From Pseudomonadota bacterium (GTDB taxonomy: Bacteria > Pseudomonadota > Gammaproteobacteria > JAADHS01), in the NCBI GenBank assembly GCA_021821045.1, contig JAKACW010000043.1:1-36192 (forward strand): DNA of 36,192 nt, written 5' to 3'. A program made the translations under genes and the position numbers. The notes beneath the pieces are model-generated. The model ran no database searches. It saw only the letters and a list, made by a program, of their open reading frames with translations, and was not told the origin of the DNA. Shown in pieces: positions 27,838 to 36,192 of this stretch (positions are counted from its first letter, which is position 1; each line of letters begins with the position of its first letter).

Positions 27838-27860
27838 ATCGCGGAATGATCCGCTCCCAC
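27838..27860 (-). repeat. REP 13: single unit a, upstream of bioA
   Basis: ATCGCGG, loop AATGAT, CCGCTCCCAC. Remnants of a partner unit (CCGCGATTTGATTCGGC, about 27798-27814) lie to the left without an outer arm, so this looks like a REPIN that lost its left end. It is between the metF stop and the bioA start. Confidence 0.82.
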
Positions 27861-27886
27861 CGCAGGACGTTGCGTCACGGTTCATA

Positions 27887-28726
27887 TTACCGTGCGTCGA
27901 GCTTGAGATTGCGCCATAGGGCTGTCGTGGCTTCGGCCTGGTTCATGGTGTAGAAGTGCAGGCCGGGCGCGCCGCCGGCCAACAGTTTCTCGCACAGATG
28001 CGTGACCACTTCGAGGCCGAAAGCCTTGATCGCGGCCCGATCATCGCCAAACGACTCCAGCCGTTTGCGGATCCAGCGCGGGATCTCCGCGCCGCAGGCA
28101 TCGGAGAAGCGGGCCAACTGGGAGTAATTGGTGATGGGCATGATGCCGGGCACAATGGGAACGGTGATGCCCAGTTTCGTGCTGGCGTCGACGAATGCCG
28201 AATAGGCGTCCGGGTTGAAGAAATACTGGGTGATGGCGGCGTTGGCTCCGGCGTCCACCTTGCGTTTGAAATTTTTCAAATCGACTTGGGCGTTGGCCGC
28301 TTGGGGATGGACTTCCGGATAAGCGGCGACTTCGATGTGAAAATGGCTGCCTGTTTCGCTGCGGATGAACGCCACCAACTCGTTGGCATGGCGGAACTCG
28401 CCGGCCTCTTGCATGCCCGAGGGCATATCGCCGCGCAGCGCCACGATTCGGTGCACGCCCGCGTCGCGATACCTTTGGAGAATTTCGCGAATATTGCTTT
28501 TCGTCGAACCGATGCACGACAGATGCGGGGCGGCGTCCACACCGCGCTGCACCAACTCCTTGATTGTTTCGTACGTGCCTTGCTGGGTACTGCCGCCGGC
28601 ACCGAACGTGACGGAACAATACTTCGGACCCAACGGCAATAGCGTGTTCCACGCTTGGCGCAGCTTTTCGGCGGTTTCTTCGGACTTAGGCGGGAAAAAC
28701 TCGAAACTGAAGATCTGGGTCGCCAT
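27887..28726 (-). CDS. metF: 5,10-methylenetetrahydrofolate reductase MetF
   Basis: About 279 residues from ATG 28726, with AGGAA upstream. A start at 28771 would translate REP sequence and is spurious. It reduces methylene-THF to methyl-THF, the methyl donor for homocysteine. ATQIFSFEFFPPKSEETAEKL, HLSCIGSTKSNI, IVALRGDMPSG, ITQYFFNPDAY and PGIMPITNYSQL are all family motifs. It lies downstream of ahcY and metK on the same strand, linking the folate and SAM cycles. Confidence 0.96.
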   Translation of the reverse strand: MATQIFSFEFFPPKSEETAEKLRQAWNTLLPLGPKYCSVTFGAGGSTQQGTYETIKELVQRGVDAAPHLSCIGSTKSNIREILQRYRDAGVHRIVALRGDMPSGMQEAGEFRHANELVAFIRSETGSHFHIEVAAYPEVHPQAANAQVDLKNFKRKVDAGANAAITQYFFNPDAYSAFVDASTKLGITVPIVPGIMPITNYSQLARFSDACGAEIPRWIRKRLESFGDDRAAIKAFGLEVVTHLCEKLLAGGAPGLHFYTMNQAEATTALWRNLKLDAR

Positions 28727-28744
28727 TTTTCTTGTTCCTTCTCG

Positions 28745-28769
28745 AATCGCAGTAGGAAACCGCTCCCAC
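28745..28769 (-). repeat. REP 14: single unit b in the metF leader
   Basis: AATCGCAG, loop region, CCGCTCCCAC, ending 19 bases before the metF start codon on the minus strand. One inner-arm base is changed (CGCAG for CGCGG). Confidence 0.85.
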
Positions 28770-28785
28770 AATGAGCTTCAAATTT

Positions 28786-28809
28786 GTGGGAGCGGATTAT
28801 TCCGCGATT
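28786..28809 (+). repeat. REP 15: single unit a between ahcY and metF
   Basis: GTGGGAGCGG, loop ATTATT, CCGCGATT. With REP 14 it makes an everted pair whose outer arms CCGCTCCCACA and TGTGGGAGCGG face each other over about 15 bases, forming a long possible hairpin in the ahcY-metF transcript. Confidence 0.88.
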
Positions 28810-28824
28810 ATTGACCCGACTCGC

Positions 28825-30138
28825 CTAGTAGCGATAGTGCTCCGGCTTGAACGGGCCGTTGACCGGCACGCCGATGTAGTCGGCTTGTTCCTTGGTCATG
28901 GTCGTCAAATGGGCGCCGATTTTCTTCAAGTGCAAGCGAGCGACCTTTTCGTCCAGGTGCTTGGGCAACACGTAAACCTTGTTCTCGTATTTGTCCGCGT
29001 TGTTCCACAGCTCGATCTGCGCGATGACCTGATTGGTGAACGACGCCGACATGACGAAGCTCGGGTGACCCGTGGCGCAGCCCAGATTGACCAGCCGGCC
29101 TTGGGCCAGCACGATCAGTCGATTGCCGTTTGGCAGCACGACGTGGTCGACCTGGGGTTTGATTTCGTCCCACTCATATTTTCTCAGCGACGCGATGTCG
29201 ATTTCCGAGTCGAAGTGTCCGATGTTGCAGATGATGGTTTGATCTTTCATCTTCACCATGTGATCGTGGGTAATGACTTTGATGTTGCCGGTGGCGGTGA
29301 CGAAGATGTCGCCCACCGCGGCCGCTTCATCCATTGTCACGACGCGGAAGCCTTCCATCGCCGCTTGCAGGGCGCAAATCGGGTCGATTTCGGTAATCCA
29401 GACGGTTGCGCCCAAAGCACGCAAAGACTGGGCGCAGCCCTTGCCGACGTCGCCATAACCCAGGACCACGCAAATCTTGCCCGCGATCATGACGTCGGTG
29501 GCGCGCTTGATGCCGTCGAGCAGGGATTCGCGGCAGCCGTACAAGTTGTCGAACTTGGACTTGGTGACCGAGTCGTTGACGTTGATGGCGGGAACCTTGA
29601 GTTCGCCCTTTTTCATCATTTCGTACAAGCGGTGAACGCCGGTGGTGGTTTCTTCGGACAGGCCACGCACGTCATCCAACAATTCGCCGTACTTTTGATG
29701 CATGATGACGGTCAGATCGCCGCCGTCGTCGAGAATCATGTTGGGACGCCAGCCGTTGGGTCCGAAGATCGTCTGGTCGATGCACCACCAGAATTCTTCT
29801 TCCGTCTCGCCCTTCCAAGCGAAAACCGGCACGCCGGCGGCGGCAACGGCGGCGGCCGCATGATCCTGCGTCGAAAAAATGTTGCAGGACGACCAGCGAA
29901 CTTCGGCGCCGAGGTCGATCAACGTTTCGATCAGAACCGCCGTTTGGATGGTCATGTGCAGGCAACCGGCGATACGGGCTCCCTTGAGCGGTTTCTTGTT
30001 CTTGTATTCCTCGCGTAATGCCATCAACCCCGGCATTTCGGTTTCGGCGATGGAAATTTCCTTGCGGCCCCACTTCGCCAGCGCGATGTCGGCGACTTTG
30101 TAGTCCGGGCTCAGGGATTTGACCGGTGATTGAACCAT
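28825..30138 (-). CDS. ahcY: Adenosylhomocysteinase (SAH hydrolase)
   Basis: A 437-residue NAD-dependent enzyme splitting SAH into adenosine and homocysteine. [20 protein letters not shown], the Rossmann motif [20 protein letters not shown] and the C-terminal [13 protein letters not shown] are diagnostic. GAGGAG lies close to the start codon. It follows metK by 42 bases. No SAH riboswitch-like fold was recognised in that short gap. Confidence 0.97.
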   Translation of the reverse strand: MVQSPVKSLSPDYKVADIALAKWGRKEISIAETEMPGLMALREEYKNKKPLKGARIAGCLHMTIQTAVLIETLIDLGAEVRWSSCNIFSTQDHAAAAVAAAGVPVFAWKGETEEEFWWCIDQTIFGPNGWRPNMILDDGGDLTVIMHQKYGELLDDVRGLSEETTTGVHRLYEMMKKGELKVPAINVNDSVTKSKFDNLYGCRESLLDGIKRATDVMIAGKICVVLGYGDVGKGCAQSLRALGATVWITEIDPICALQAAMEGFRVVTMDEAAAVGDIFVTATGNIKVITHDHMVKMKDQTIICNIGHFDSEIDIASLRKYEWDEIKPQVDHVVLPNGNRLIVLAQGRLVNLGCATGHPSFVMSASFTNQVIAQIELWNNADKYENKVYVLPKHLDEKVARLHLKKIGAHLTTMTKEQADYIGVPVNGPFKPEHYRY

Positions 30139-30180
30139 GTTTAACTCCTCAAAAAAGGGCGATGTAGGTGCGAATGAGTT

Positions 30181-31341
30181 TTAAAGGCCGGCGGCGTCAC
30201 GCAACGCGTCGGCTTTGTCCGTGTGTTCCCATGTGAAATCCTTTTCGTCGCGGCCGAAGTGACCGTAAGACGCCGTAGCGCTGTAAATCGGGCGCAACAG
30301 GTTGAGCCCCGAAATGATCGCCTTGGGCCGCATGTCGAAGTGTTCGCGAACCAGCTTGGTAATGGTGGCGTCGGAGACTTTGCCGGTGCCGAACGTCTGC
30401 ACGGTGATCGACGTGGGCTGAGCCACACCGATGGCGTAAGACACTTGGATTTCGCAGCGATCGGCCAAACCGGCGGCGACAATGTTCTTCGCCACATAGC
30501 GGCCCATGTATGCCGCGGAGCGGTCAACCTTGGACGGGTCCTTGCCGGAGAACGCGCCGCCGCCGTGACGGGCCATGCCGCCGTAGGTGTCGACGATGAT
30601 CTTGCGTCCGGTCAGTCCGCAGTCGCCCACCGGGCCGCCGATGACGAAACGGCCGGTCGGGTTGATGTAGTAGCGCGTCTTGCTGGTGAGCCACTCCGCC
30701 GGGAAAACCGGCTTGATGATTTCTTCCATGACCGCTTCTTTGAGCGCGTTGTATTTGATGTCCGGCGAATGTTGCGTCGACAGTACGATCGCATCGACGC
30801 CAACGGGATTGCCGTCTTCATAGACGAACGTTACTTGACTCTTCGCGTCGGGACGCAGCCAGGTCAACGTGCCGTTCTTGCGCACTTCCGCCTGGCGCTT
30901 GACCATGCGATGGGCATAGGTGATCGGGGCGGGCATCAATACATCGGTTTCATTGCTGGCGTAGCCGAACATGAGGCCTTGGTCGCCGGCGCCTTGCTCG
31001 TGGCTTTCGCCTTCGTCGACGCCCATGGCGATATCGGGGGACTGCTTGTCGATGGCGGTGAGCACCGCGCAGGATTCCCAGTCGAAGCCCAGTTCCGGTT
31101 TGTCGTAGCCGATGTCGCGGATGCGTCGGCGCACCACATCCTGCATATCGACCCATGCGGTCGTGGTGATTTCGCCGGAGACGATGACCATGCCGGTCTT
31201 GACCATGGTTTCGCAGGCGACGCGTGCTTTCGGGTCCTGAGCGAGAATCGCATCGAGGATCGCGTCTGAAATCTGGTCTGCGATTTTGTCGGGATGGCCT
31301 TCCGAAACCGATTCCGACGTGAACAAATAACTTTCGGTCAT
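30181..31341 (-). CDS. metK: S-adenosylmethionine synthetase
   Basis: A 386-residue enzyme making SAM from methionine and [34 protein letters not shown] and [19 protein letters not shown] are the signature motifs. It is the first gene of metK-ahcY-metF. The 226-base gap to the divergent small gene should hold its promoter; I could not match a SAM or SAH riboswitch consensus there. Confidence 0.98.
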   Translation of the reverse strand: MTESYLFTSESVSEGHPDKIADQISDAILDAILAQDPKARVACETMVKTGMVIVSGEITTTAWVDMQDVVRRRIRDIGYDKPELGFDWESCAVLTAIDKQSPDIAMGVDEGESHEQGAGDQGLMFGYASNETDVLMPAPITYAHRMVKRQAEVRKNGTLTWLRPDAKSQVTFVYEDGNPVGVDAIVLSTQHSPDIKYNALKEAVMEEIIKPVFPAEWLTSKTRYYINPTGRFVIGGPVGDCGLTGRKIIVDTYGGMARHGGGAFSGKDPSKVDRSAAYMGRYVAKNIVAAGLADRCEIQVSYAIGVAQPTSITVQTFGTGKVSDATITKLVREHFDMRPKAIISGLNLLRPIYSATASYGHFGRDEKDFTWEHTDKADALRDAAGL

Positions 31342-31567
31342 GTATTGTCTCCAGGTAAAACGCTGATTTATCCGAATTGTCGATGCGGGCCCGCCCGGGC
31401 ATTGCGCAGCCGCGGCTCAAACGCCGAGGCGGAATTTTACATCTACCGCCGCGTGGGCACAATCAAACCAAGGGCGGTCGGTGGCGCATGGGACCGTTGT
31501 GCCGTAATATTTGCGCCACGCCTGGGCCACCCGGAAGTGGCTCCGCTGGGTATAAGGGAGGGATGCA

Positions 31568-31855
31568 ATGAAAAAATGGATAGTTTTTGTGAGTCTGGCA
31601 GGCGTGGCCACCGCCGCCGGGACACCGGCCCTCGCGTGCAATGCCGCTGGCCCGGACGTCCACTTGGGGCGCGTCGCCAACGTCGATGTCGACGCCGGCG
31701 AATTTACGATCAAAGACTTCGAAACCGGCAAGTTCATCACGTTTCGGGCCGATGCACGGCTCCTTAAAGATGTGCAGGGTCGGCACGAGCCGCTGGCGGT
31801 GAAGTTCCATGCCGAAGAGGCCGAGCTCACCGCCGTCGAAATCGAACACCAATGA
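31568..31855 (+). CDS. Small exported protein of unknown function
   Basis: A 95-residue protein with a clear signal peptide (KKW, then IVFVSLAGVATAAGTPALA, predicted cut before CNAAG by an Ala-x-Ala site). Mature length is about 70 residues with alternating hydrophobic strands (HLGRVANVDVDAGEFTIKDF, FITFRADARLL), suggesting a small beta-barrel. The site has Leu at -2, not -3, so a lipobox is doubtful. GGGAGGG precedes the ATG. Its TGA overlaps the start of the PRK-like gene as ATGA, so an exported protein and a cytoplasmic kinase are made together. No family is recognised with confidence. Confidence 0.75.
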   Translation: MKKWIVFVSLAGVATAAGTPALACNAAGPDVHLGRVANVDVDAGEFTIKDFETGKFITFRADARLLKDVQGRHEPLAVKFHAEEAELTAVEIEHQ

Positions 31856-32772
31856 GTATCTCGACCAAACCCACAGTGGTCGGCATTGCCGCTGACGCGT
31901 GTGCCGGGAAAAGCGGTTTCGCGGCGGGTTTGGCCTCCGTTTTCGGCCCGCAGCGCGCGGTGGTGGTGTGTCTGGATGATTACCGCCGGTTTACACGTCT
32001 GGAGCGGCAAGAAGCGCGCTATTCACGGATTCATCCCGATGTTTATTACCTGGATATCATGGCGCAGCACCTTGCCTTGCTGCGGGAAGGCCAGGCGATC
32101 TTGCGGCCGCTGTACAACCGCACCAACGGCGTGTTCGAGCGCTCGATTTATCAAGAACCCTGCGAAATCATCATCGCCGAAGGCCTGCAGTCCTTCGCGA
32201 CGCCCGAGTTGCGCAGCATCTTCGATTTGAAGATTTTCCTGGAGCCTGATGAGGCGTTAAAGACGCAGTGGAAATTGACCCGCGATGTCGACGTGCGTCA
32301 GCGGGCCGAAGCGGACGTGCGCACCGAGATGAAGCACTGGCATGCTGACAGCGAGGCGTTCATCGAGCCCCAACGCAAGTGGGCGGACTTGGTCGTTCGG
32401 CTTGCCGCCGCGAGCGGCAAGGGTAAGAGCGCCGCCGTTGAGCGGGTATCGCTCATCTTGCGCCCGACGTTGCCCCGACCCAATTTGACGGAGCTATTTT
32501 CCGCCGATCATGCGGGAATTAAGATAAGCCTTGATCGGGATATGGGTATACCTGTGGATCGCCTGGACATCCCAGTCACCGCGCCAGACGCGGCGTATTT
32601 GGAAGTCCAGAAGGCTTTGTGGGGCCAGATCGCGAAAAAACGGGAAGATGTAAAAACCGCAGGTTTGGGGGTGATCATCGGCCCACGGGGGGAGTCCCAA
32701 GTGTCCTCGGCATTGGTGATCGCGCAGTTGTTGACGGCCCTGGAGGCCCTGGCGGCGGGAGCCGGACAATAG
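31852..32772 (+). CDS. Phosphoribulokinase/uridine kinase-family protein, divergent
   Basis: A 306-residue P-loop kinase. It aligns with plant/cyanobacterial-type PRK: P-loop AADACAGKSG (13-22), CLDDYRRFTR (40-49), PLYNRTNGVF, IIIAEGLQSF (107-115) and KLTRDVDVRQ (141-150). Aspartate D42 and the KxxRD set (K141, R144, D145) are kept, but the histidine that follows in DxxH is arginine (R45), EGLHP is EGLQS, and the P-loop has SG for ST. A true PRK phosphorylates ribulose 5-phosphate in the Calvin cycle; these changes leave the substrate uncertain. Transketolase and GAPDH follow, which favours a sugar-phosphate role. Confidence 0.75.
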   Translation: MSISTKPTVVGIAADACAGKSGFAAGLASVFGPQRAVVVCLDDYRRFTRLERQEARYSRIHPDVYYLDIMAQHLALLREGQAILRPLYNRTNGVFERSIYQEPCEIIIAEGLQSFATPELRSIFDLKIFLEPDEALKTQWKLTRDVDVRQRAEADVRTEMKHWHADSEAFIEPQRKWADLVVRLAAASGKGKSAAVERVSLILRPTLPRPNLTELFSADHAGIKISLDRDMGIPVDRLDIPVTAPDAAYLEVQKALWGQIAKKREDVKTAGLGVIIGPRGESQVSSALVIAQLLTALEALAAGAGQ

Positions 32773-33082
32773 CCAATGTTCTGTGATAAGATTTCCCGCC
32801 TCCTGTCGCGGTAGACGAGGGGATAAATCAAGAATACTGAAAAACCTCTATTTTTCGCCCATTCCGCTGTTGCAACAGAATGCATCGCGCGTCGCGGTCG
32901 GGCGAAGAGGTGGTTATTGAAGTAAAGAAAAACTTGGGGAGTTGGTGGTAGTGCGGGAGACGCGCTCAGGCGCGCCCGTTCAGCGGGACAAAACGTTCCC
33001 AGAATTCAAAACGTACTCCGTGCCTGCAAAGATTTCGGAGTGCTGGTGATTTCGTGACTTTTATAATTTAGAGGAGAATCTC
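32773..33082. other. Leader region upstream of tkt with hairpins
   Basis: A 310-base gap without a credible gene. It holds a perfect 12-base palindrome CTGTTGCAACAG (32867-32878) and two abutting hairpins: CGCGC-TCAG-GCGCG (32961-32974) and CCCG-TTCAG-CGGG (32975-32987). AGGAGAATCTC precedes the tkt ATG. A TATAAT at 33062-33067 is too close to the ribosome binding site to be the main promoter. Together these suggest a long regulated 5' leader. No known riboswitch was recognised. Confidence 0.45.
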
Positions 33083-35086
33083 ATGCCCTCACGTAGAGAC
33101 CTGGCCAACGCCGTGCGTATTCTCAGCGCGGACGCGGTGCAGAAAGCAAAATCCGGCCACCCTGGGGCGCCCATGGGCATGGCGGATATTGCGGAAGTGT
33201 TGTGGAACGATTTCTTGAAACACAACCCGGCCAATCCCAAATGGGCCGATCGCGACCGCTTCGTTTTGTCCAACGGCCATGGCTCGATGCTGGTTTACTC
33301 GTTGCTGCATCTGTCCGGCTACGACTTGTCGATGGATGAAATCAAGCGCTTCCGCCAGCTGCACTCGAAAACTCCGGGACATCCCGAGTACGGGTACGCG
33401 CCAGGCGTGGAGACCACCACGGGTCCCCTCGGTCAAGGCATCACCAACGCCGTCGGCATGGCGCTCGCCGAAAAGGTGCTGGCGGGAACGTTCAATCGCG
33501 ACGGTCACCACATTGTCGACCACTACACCTACGTGTTCCTGGGCGACGGCTGCTTGATGGAAGGCATTTCGCACGAAGCCTGCTCCCTGGCCGGCACGCT
33601 CGGTCTGGGCAAACTGATTGCGTTTTACGACGACAACGGCATCTCCATCGACGGCCACGTCGAAGGGTGGTTCACCGATGACACGCCGAAGCGTTTCGAA
33701 GCCTACGGCTGGCACGTCGTGCGCAACGTGGATGGCCACGATTCGGAAGCCATTCGCAAAGCCATCATGGAAGCCCGTTCGGTGAACGACAAGCCGTCGA
33801 TGATTTGCTGCAAGACCGTCATCGGTTTCGGCGCGCCTAATCTGTGCGGCAGCCACGACTGCCACGGCGCACCGCTGGGCGACGAAGAACTGAAAGCGAC
33901 CCGCGCGAACCTCGAATGGAAATACGAGCCGTTCGTTATCCCCGATGAGATCTACGCCGGTTGGAGCGCTAAAGACAAAGGCAACAAGGCGGAGAGCGCT
34001 TGGCGCGACAAGTTCGCCAAGTATCAAGCCGCGTTTCCCGACCTGGCCGCCGAATTTCAGCGTCGCATGAAGGGCGACCTGCCGAAAGACTGGGCCGCCA
34101 AAGCTTGGGACTTCATCAATACGGTGAATTCAAAGGGCGAGACCATCGCCACTCGCAAGGCCTCGCAAAACGCCATCACCGGCTACGCGCCCCTGTTGCC
34201 GGAGTTGATCGGCGGCTCGGCGGATTTGGCCGGTTCCAACTTGACCATGTATTCGGGCTCCAAGCCCGTCAGCAGAACCGTGTCCGACGGCAACTACATT
34301 TACTATGGCGTTCGCGAATTCGGCATGTCCGCCATCATGAACGGCATGTCGCTGCATGGCGGATTCATTCCTTACGGCGGCACCTTCCTGATGTTTTCGG
34401 AGTACGCGCGCAACGCCGTGCGCATGGCGGCGTTGATGAAAGTGCAGAGCATTTTCGTCTACACCCACGACTCCATTGGCCTGGGCGAAGACGGTCCGAC
34501 GCACCAGCCGGTCGAGCAAGTGGCCACGCTGCGCTACATTCCGAACATGTCTTTGTGGCGCCCGTGCGACGCCGTGGAATCGGCGGTGGCATGGAAGTAC
34601 GCGGTTGATCGGCGCAAAGGCCCCGCGGCGTTGATTTTCTCCCGTCAGAACCTGAAGCACCAAACGCGCACCGACGCCCAGTTGAAGAATATCGCGCGCG
34701 GCGGCTATACGCTTGTGGATTGCGACGGCACGCCCCAGGCCATCTTGATCGCGACCGGATCCGAAGTTCAGTTGGCGGTTGACGCGGCGAAAGTGCTCAG
34801 CGAGAAGGGTCGCAAAGTTCGCGTAGTATCCATGCCGGCGACGGATGTGTTCGATGCGCAGGATGCGGCCTATCGCGAGTCTGTGCTGCCCAAGAACGTG
34901 CGCGCGCGCGTCGCTGTCGAAGCGGGCGTGAGCGAGTACTGGCGGCGTTACGTCGGTCTCGACGGTGCGGTGATCGGCATGGACTCGTTCGGCGAATCCG
35001 CTCCGGCCGGTGACTTGTTCAAGCACTTTGGATTCACGGTGGAGAAAGTTGTCGAAGCCACTGAAGCGGTGATGGGTCAACGCTGA
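33083..35086 (+). CDS. tkt: Transketolase
   Basis: A 667-residue TPP enzyme of the pentose phosphate or Calvin cycle. [37 protein letters not shown], the TPP motif [13 protein letters not shown]...DDNGISIDG and [20 protein letters not shown] (activating glutamate) are present. It is followed by gap after about 70 bases, resembling cbbT-gap clusters of autotrophic proteobacteria. Whether it serves carbon fixation cannot be decided without RuBisCO in view. Confidence 0.97.
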   Translation: MPSRRDLANAVRILSADAVQKAKSGHPGAPMGMADIAEVLWNDFLKHNPANPKWADRDRFVLSNGHGSMLVYSLLHLSGYDLSMDEIKRFRQLHSKTPGHPEYGYAPGVETTTGPLGQGITNAVGMALAEKVLAGTFNRDGHHIVDHYTYVFLGDGCLMEGISHEACSLAGTLGLGKLIAFYDDNGISIDGHVEGWFTDDTPKRFEAYGWHVVRNVDGHDSEAIRKAIMEARSVNDKPSMICCKTVIGFGAPNLCGSHDCHGAPLGDEELKATRANLEWKYEPFVIPDEIYAGWSAKDKGNKAESAWRDKFAKYQAAFPDLAAEFQRRMKGDLPKDWAAKAWDFINTVNSKGETIATRKASQNAITGYAPLLPELIGGSADLAGSNLTMYSGSKPVSRTVSDGNYIYYGVREFGMSAIMNGMSLHGGFIPYGGTFLMFSEYARNAVRMAALMKVQSIFVYTHDSIGLGEDGPTHQPVEQVATLRYIPNMSLWRPCDAVESAVAWKYAVDRRKGPAALIFSRQNLKHQTRTDAQLKNIARGGYTLVDCDGTPQAILIATGSEVQLAVDAAKVLSEKGRKVRVVSMPATDVFDAQDAAYRESVLPKNVRARVAVEAGVSEYWRRYVGLDGAVIGMDSFGESAPAGDLFKHFGFTVEKVVEATEAVMGQR

Positions 35087-35137
35087 TTTGGCGCAGAAAC
35101 AATAAGTCCACGATTTGAGTTTTTTGTTTTTTGTTAA

Positions 35138-36160
<1,023 letters not shown>

Positions 36161-36192
36161 GTGAGTAAATGAAGTCGGGCCGGCATTGGCCG

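Noticed and set aside
14829-28809. CRISPR array interpretation of the recurring repeats
   Set aside because: The copies are palindromic, dispersed between genes at irregular distances and in both orientations, with no spacer pattern.
31342-31567. SAM or SAH riboswitch upstream of metK
   Set aside because: The region is GC-rich with short inverted repeats, but I could not match it to a known SAM or SAH aptamer consensus by eye.
33050-33075. TATAAT just before the tkt ribosome binding site, as its promoter
   Set aside because: A start site there would fall in the ribosome binding site, and the -35 position does not match.

Overview
This window looks like chromosome from a gammaproteobacterium. 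The clearest sign is gene order. ispB / rplU-rpmA-obgE-proB / rpsT / murJ / ribF / ileS-lspA / ispH / pilE reproduces, in order, the block known from Pseudomonas aeruginosa (around PA4556-PA4569), where pilR and pilS also lie nearby. The species cannot be named from the sequence. No rRNA, CRISPR array, phage module or intact insertion sequence was seen.

Layout. (1) About 1-10,600 is visibly less GC-rich and carries none of the intergenic repeats seen later. It holds a leftward set: a SAM methyltransferase, a TPR/GT9-like glycosyltransferase, a TPR/GT41 (SPINDLY/OGT-like) glycosyltransferase, pilS and pilR. The GT41 gene and pilS share an ATGA stop/start. A rightward pair follows, an MBOAT O-acyltransferase and an SGNH-like membrane-anchored protein, which suggests glycan O-acylation. 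(2) A tRNA-Pro(CGG) gene at 10,617-10,693 marks the change to high-GC housekeeping sequence. (3) 10,733-22,832 holds polyprenyl diphosphate synthase, L21/L27, Obg, glutamate 5-kinase, S20, the lipid II flippase MurJ, RibF, IleS, LspA and IspH. (4) 23,011-25,539 holds an orphan pilE, and a divergent pair of a flippase-like membrane protein and a polyprenyl-phosphate glycosyltransferase. (5) 25,614-28,726 holds rsmE, bioA and metF on the minus strand; together with ahcY and metK upstream, metF forms an activated-methyl/folate group. (6) 31,568-36,160 holds a small exported protein coupled to a divergent phosphoribulokinase-like protein, then transketolase and GAPDH. This hints at a Calvin-cycle type cluster, but no RuBisCO is in view.

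The main non-coding feature is a family of REP/REPIN-like palindromes, 15 loci and about 23 units, in almost every intergenic gap between 14.8 and 28.8 kb. Each unit is GTGGGAGCGG, a 6-7 base loop, then CCGCGATT. Two loop variants are paired asymmetrically. Some copies supply the end of a gene (lspA, the GT2 gene) or sit just upstream of ribosome binding sites (ispH, metF).

The most system-like observation is the physical and translational linkage of an intracellular-type GT41 glycosyltransferase to the pilin-regulating PilSR kinase/regulator. Nearby genes for glycan acylation and lipid-linked sugars suggest a surface or pilin glycosylation programme. That programme is an inference; the linkage itself is read directly from the sequence.
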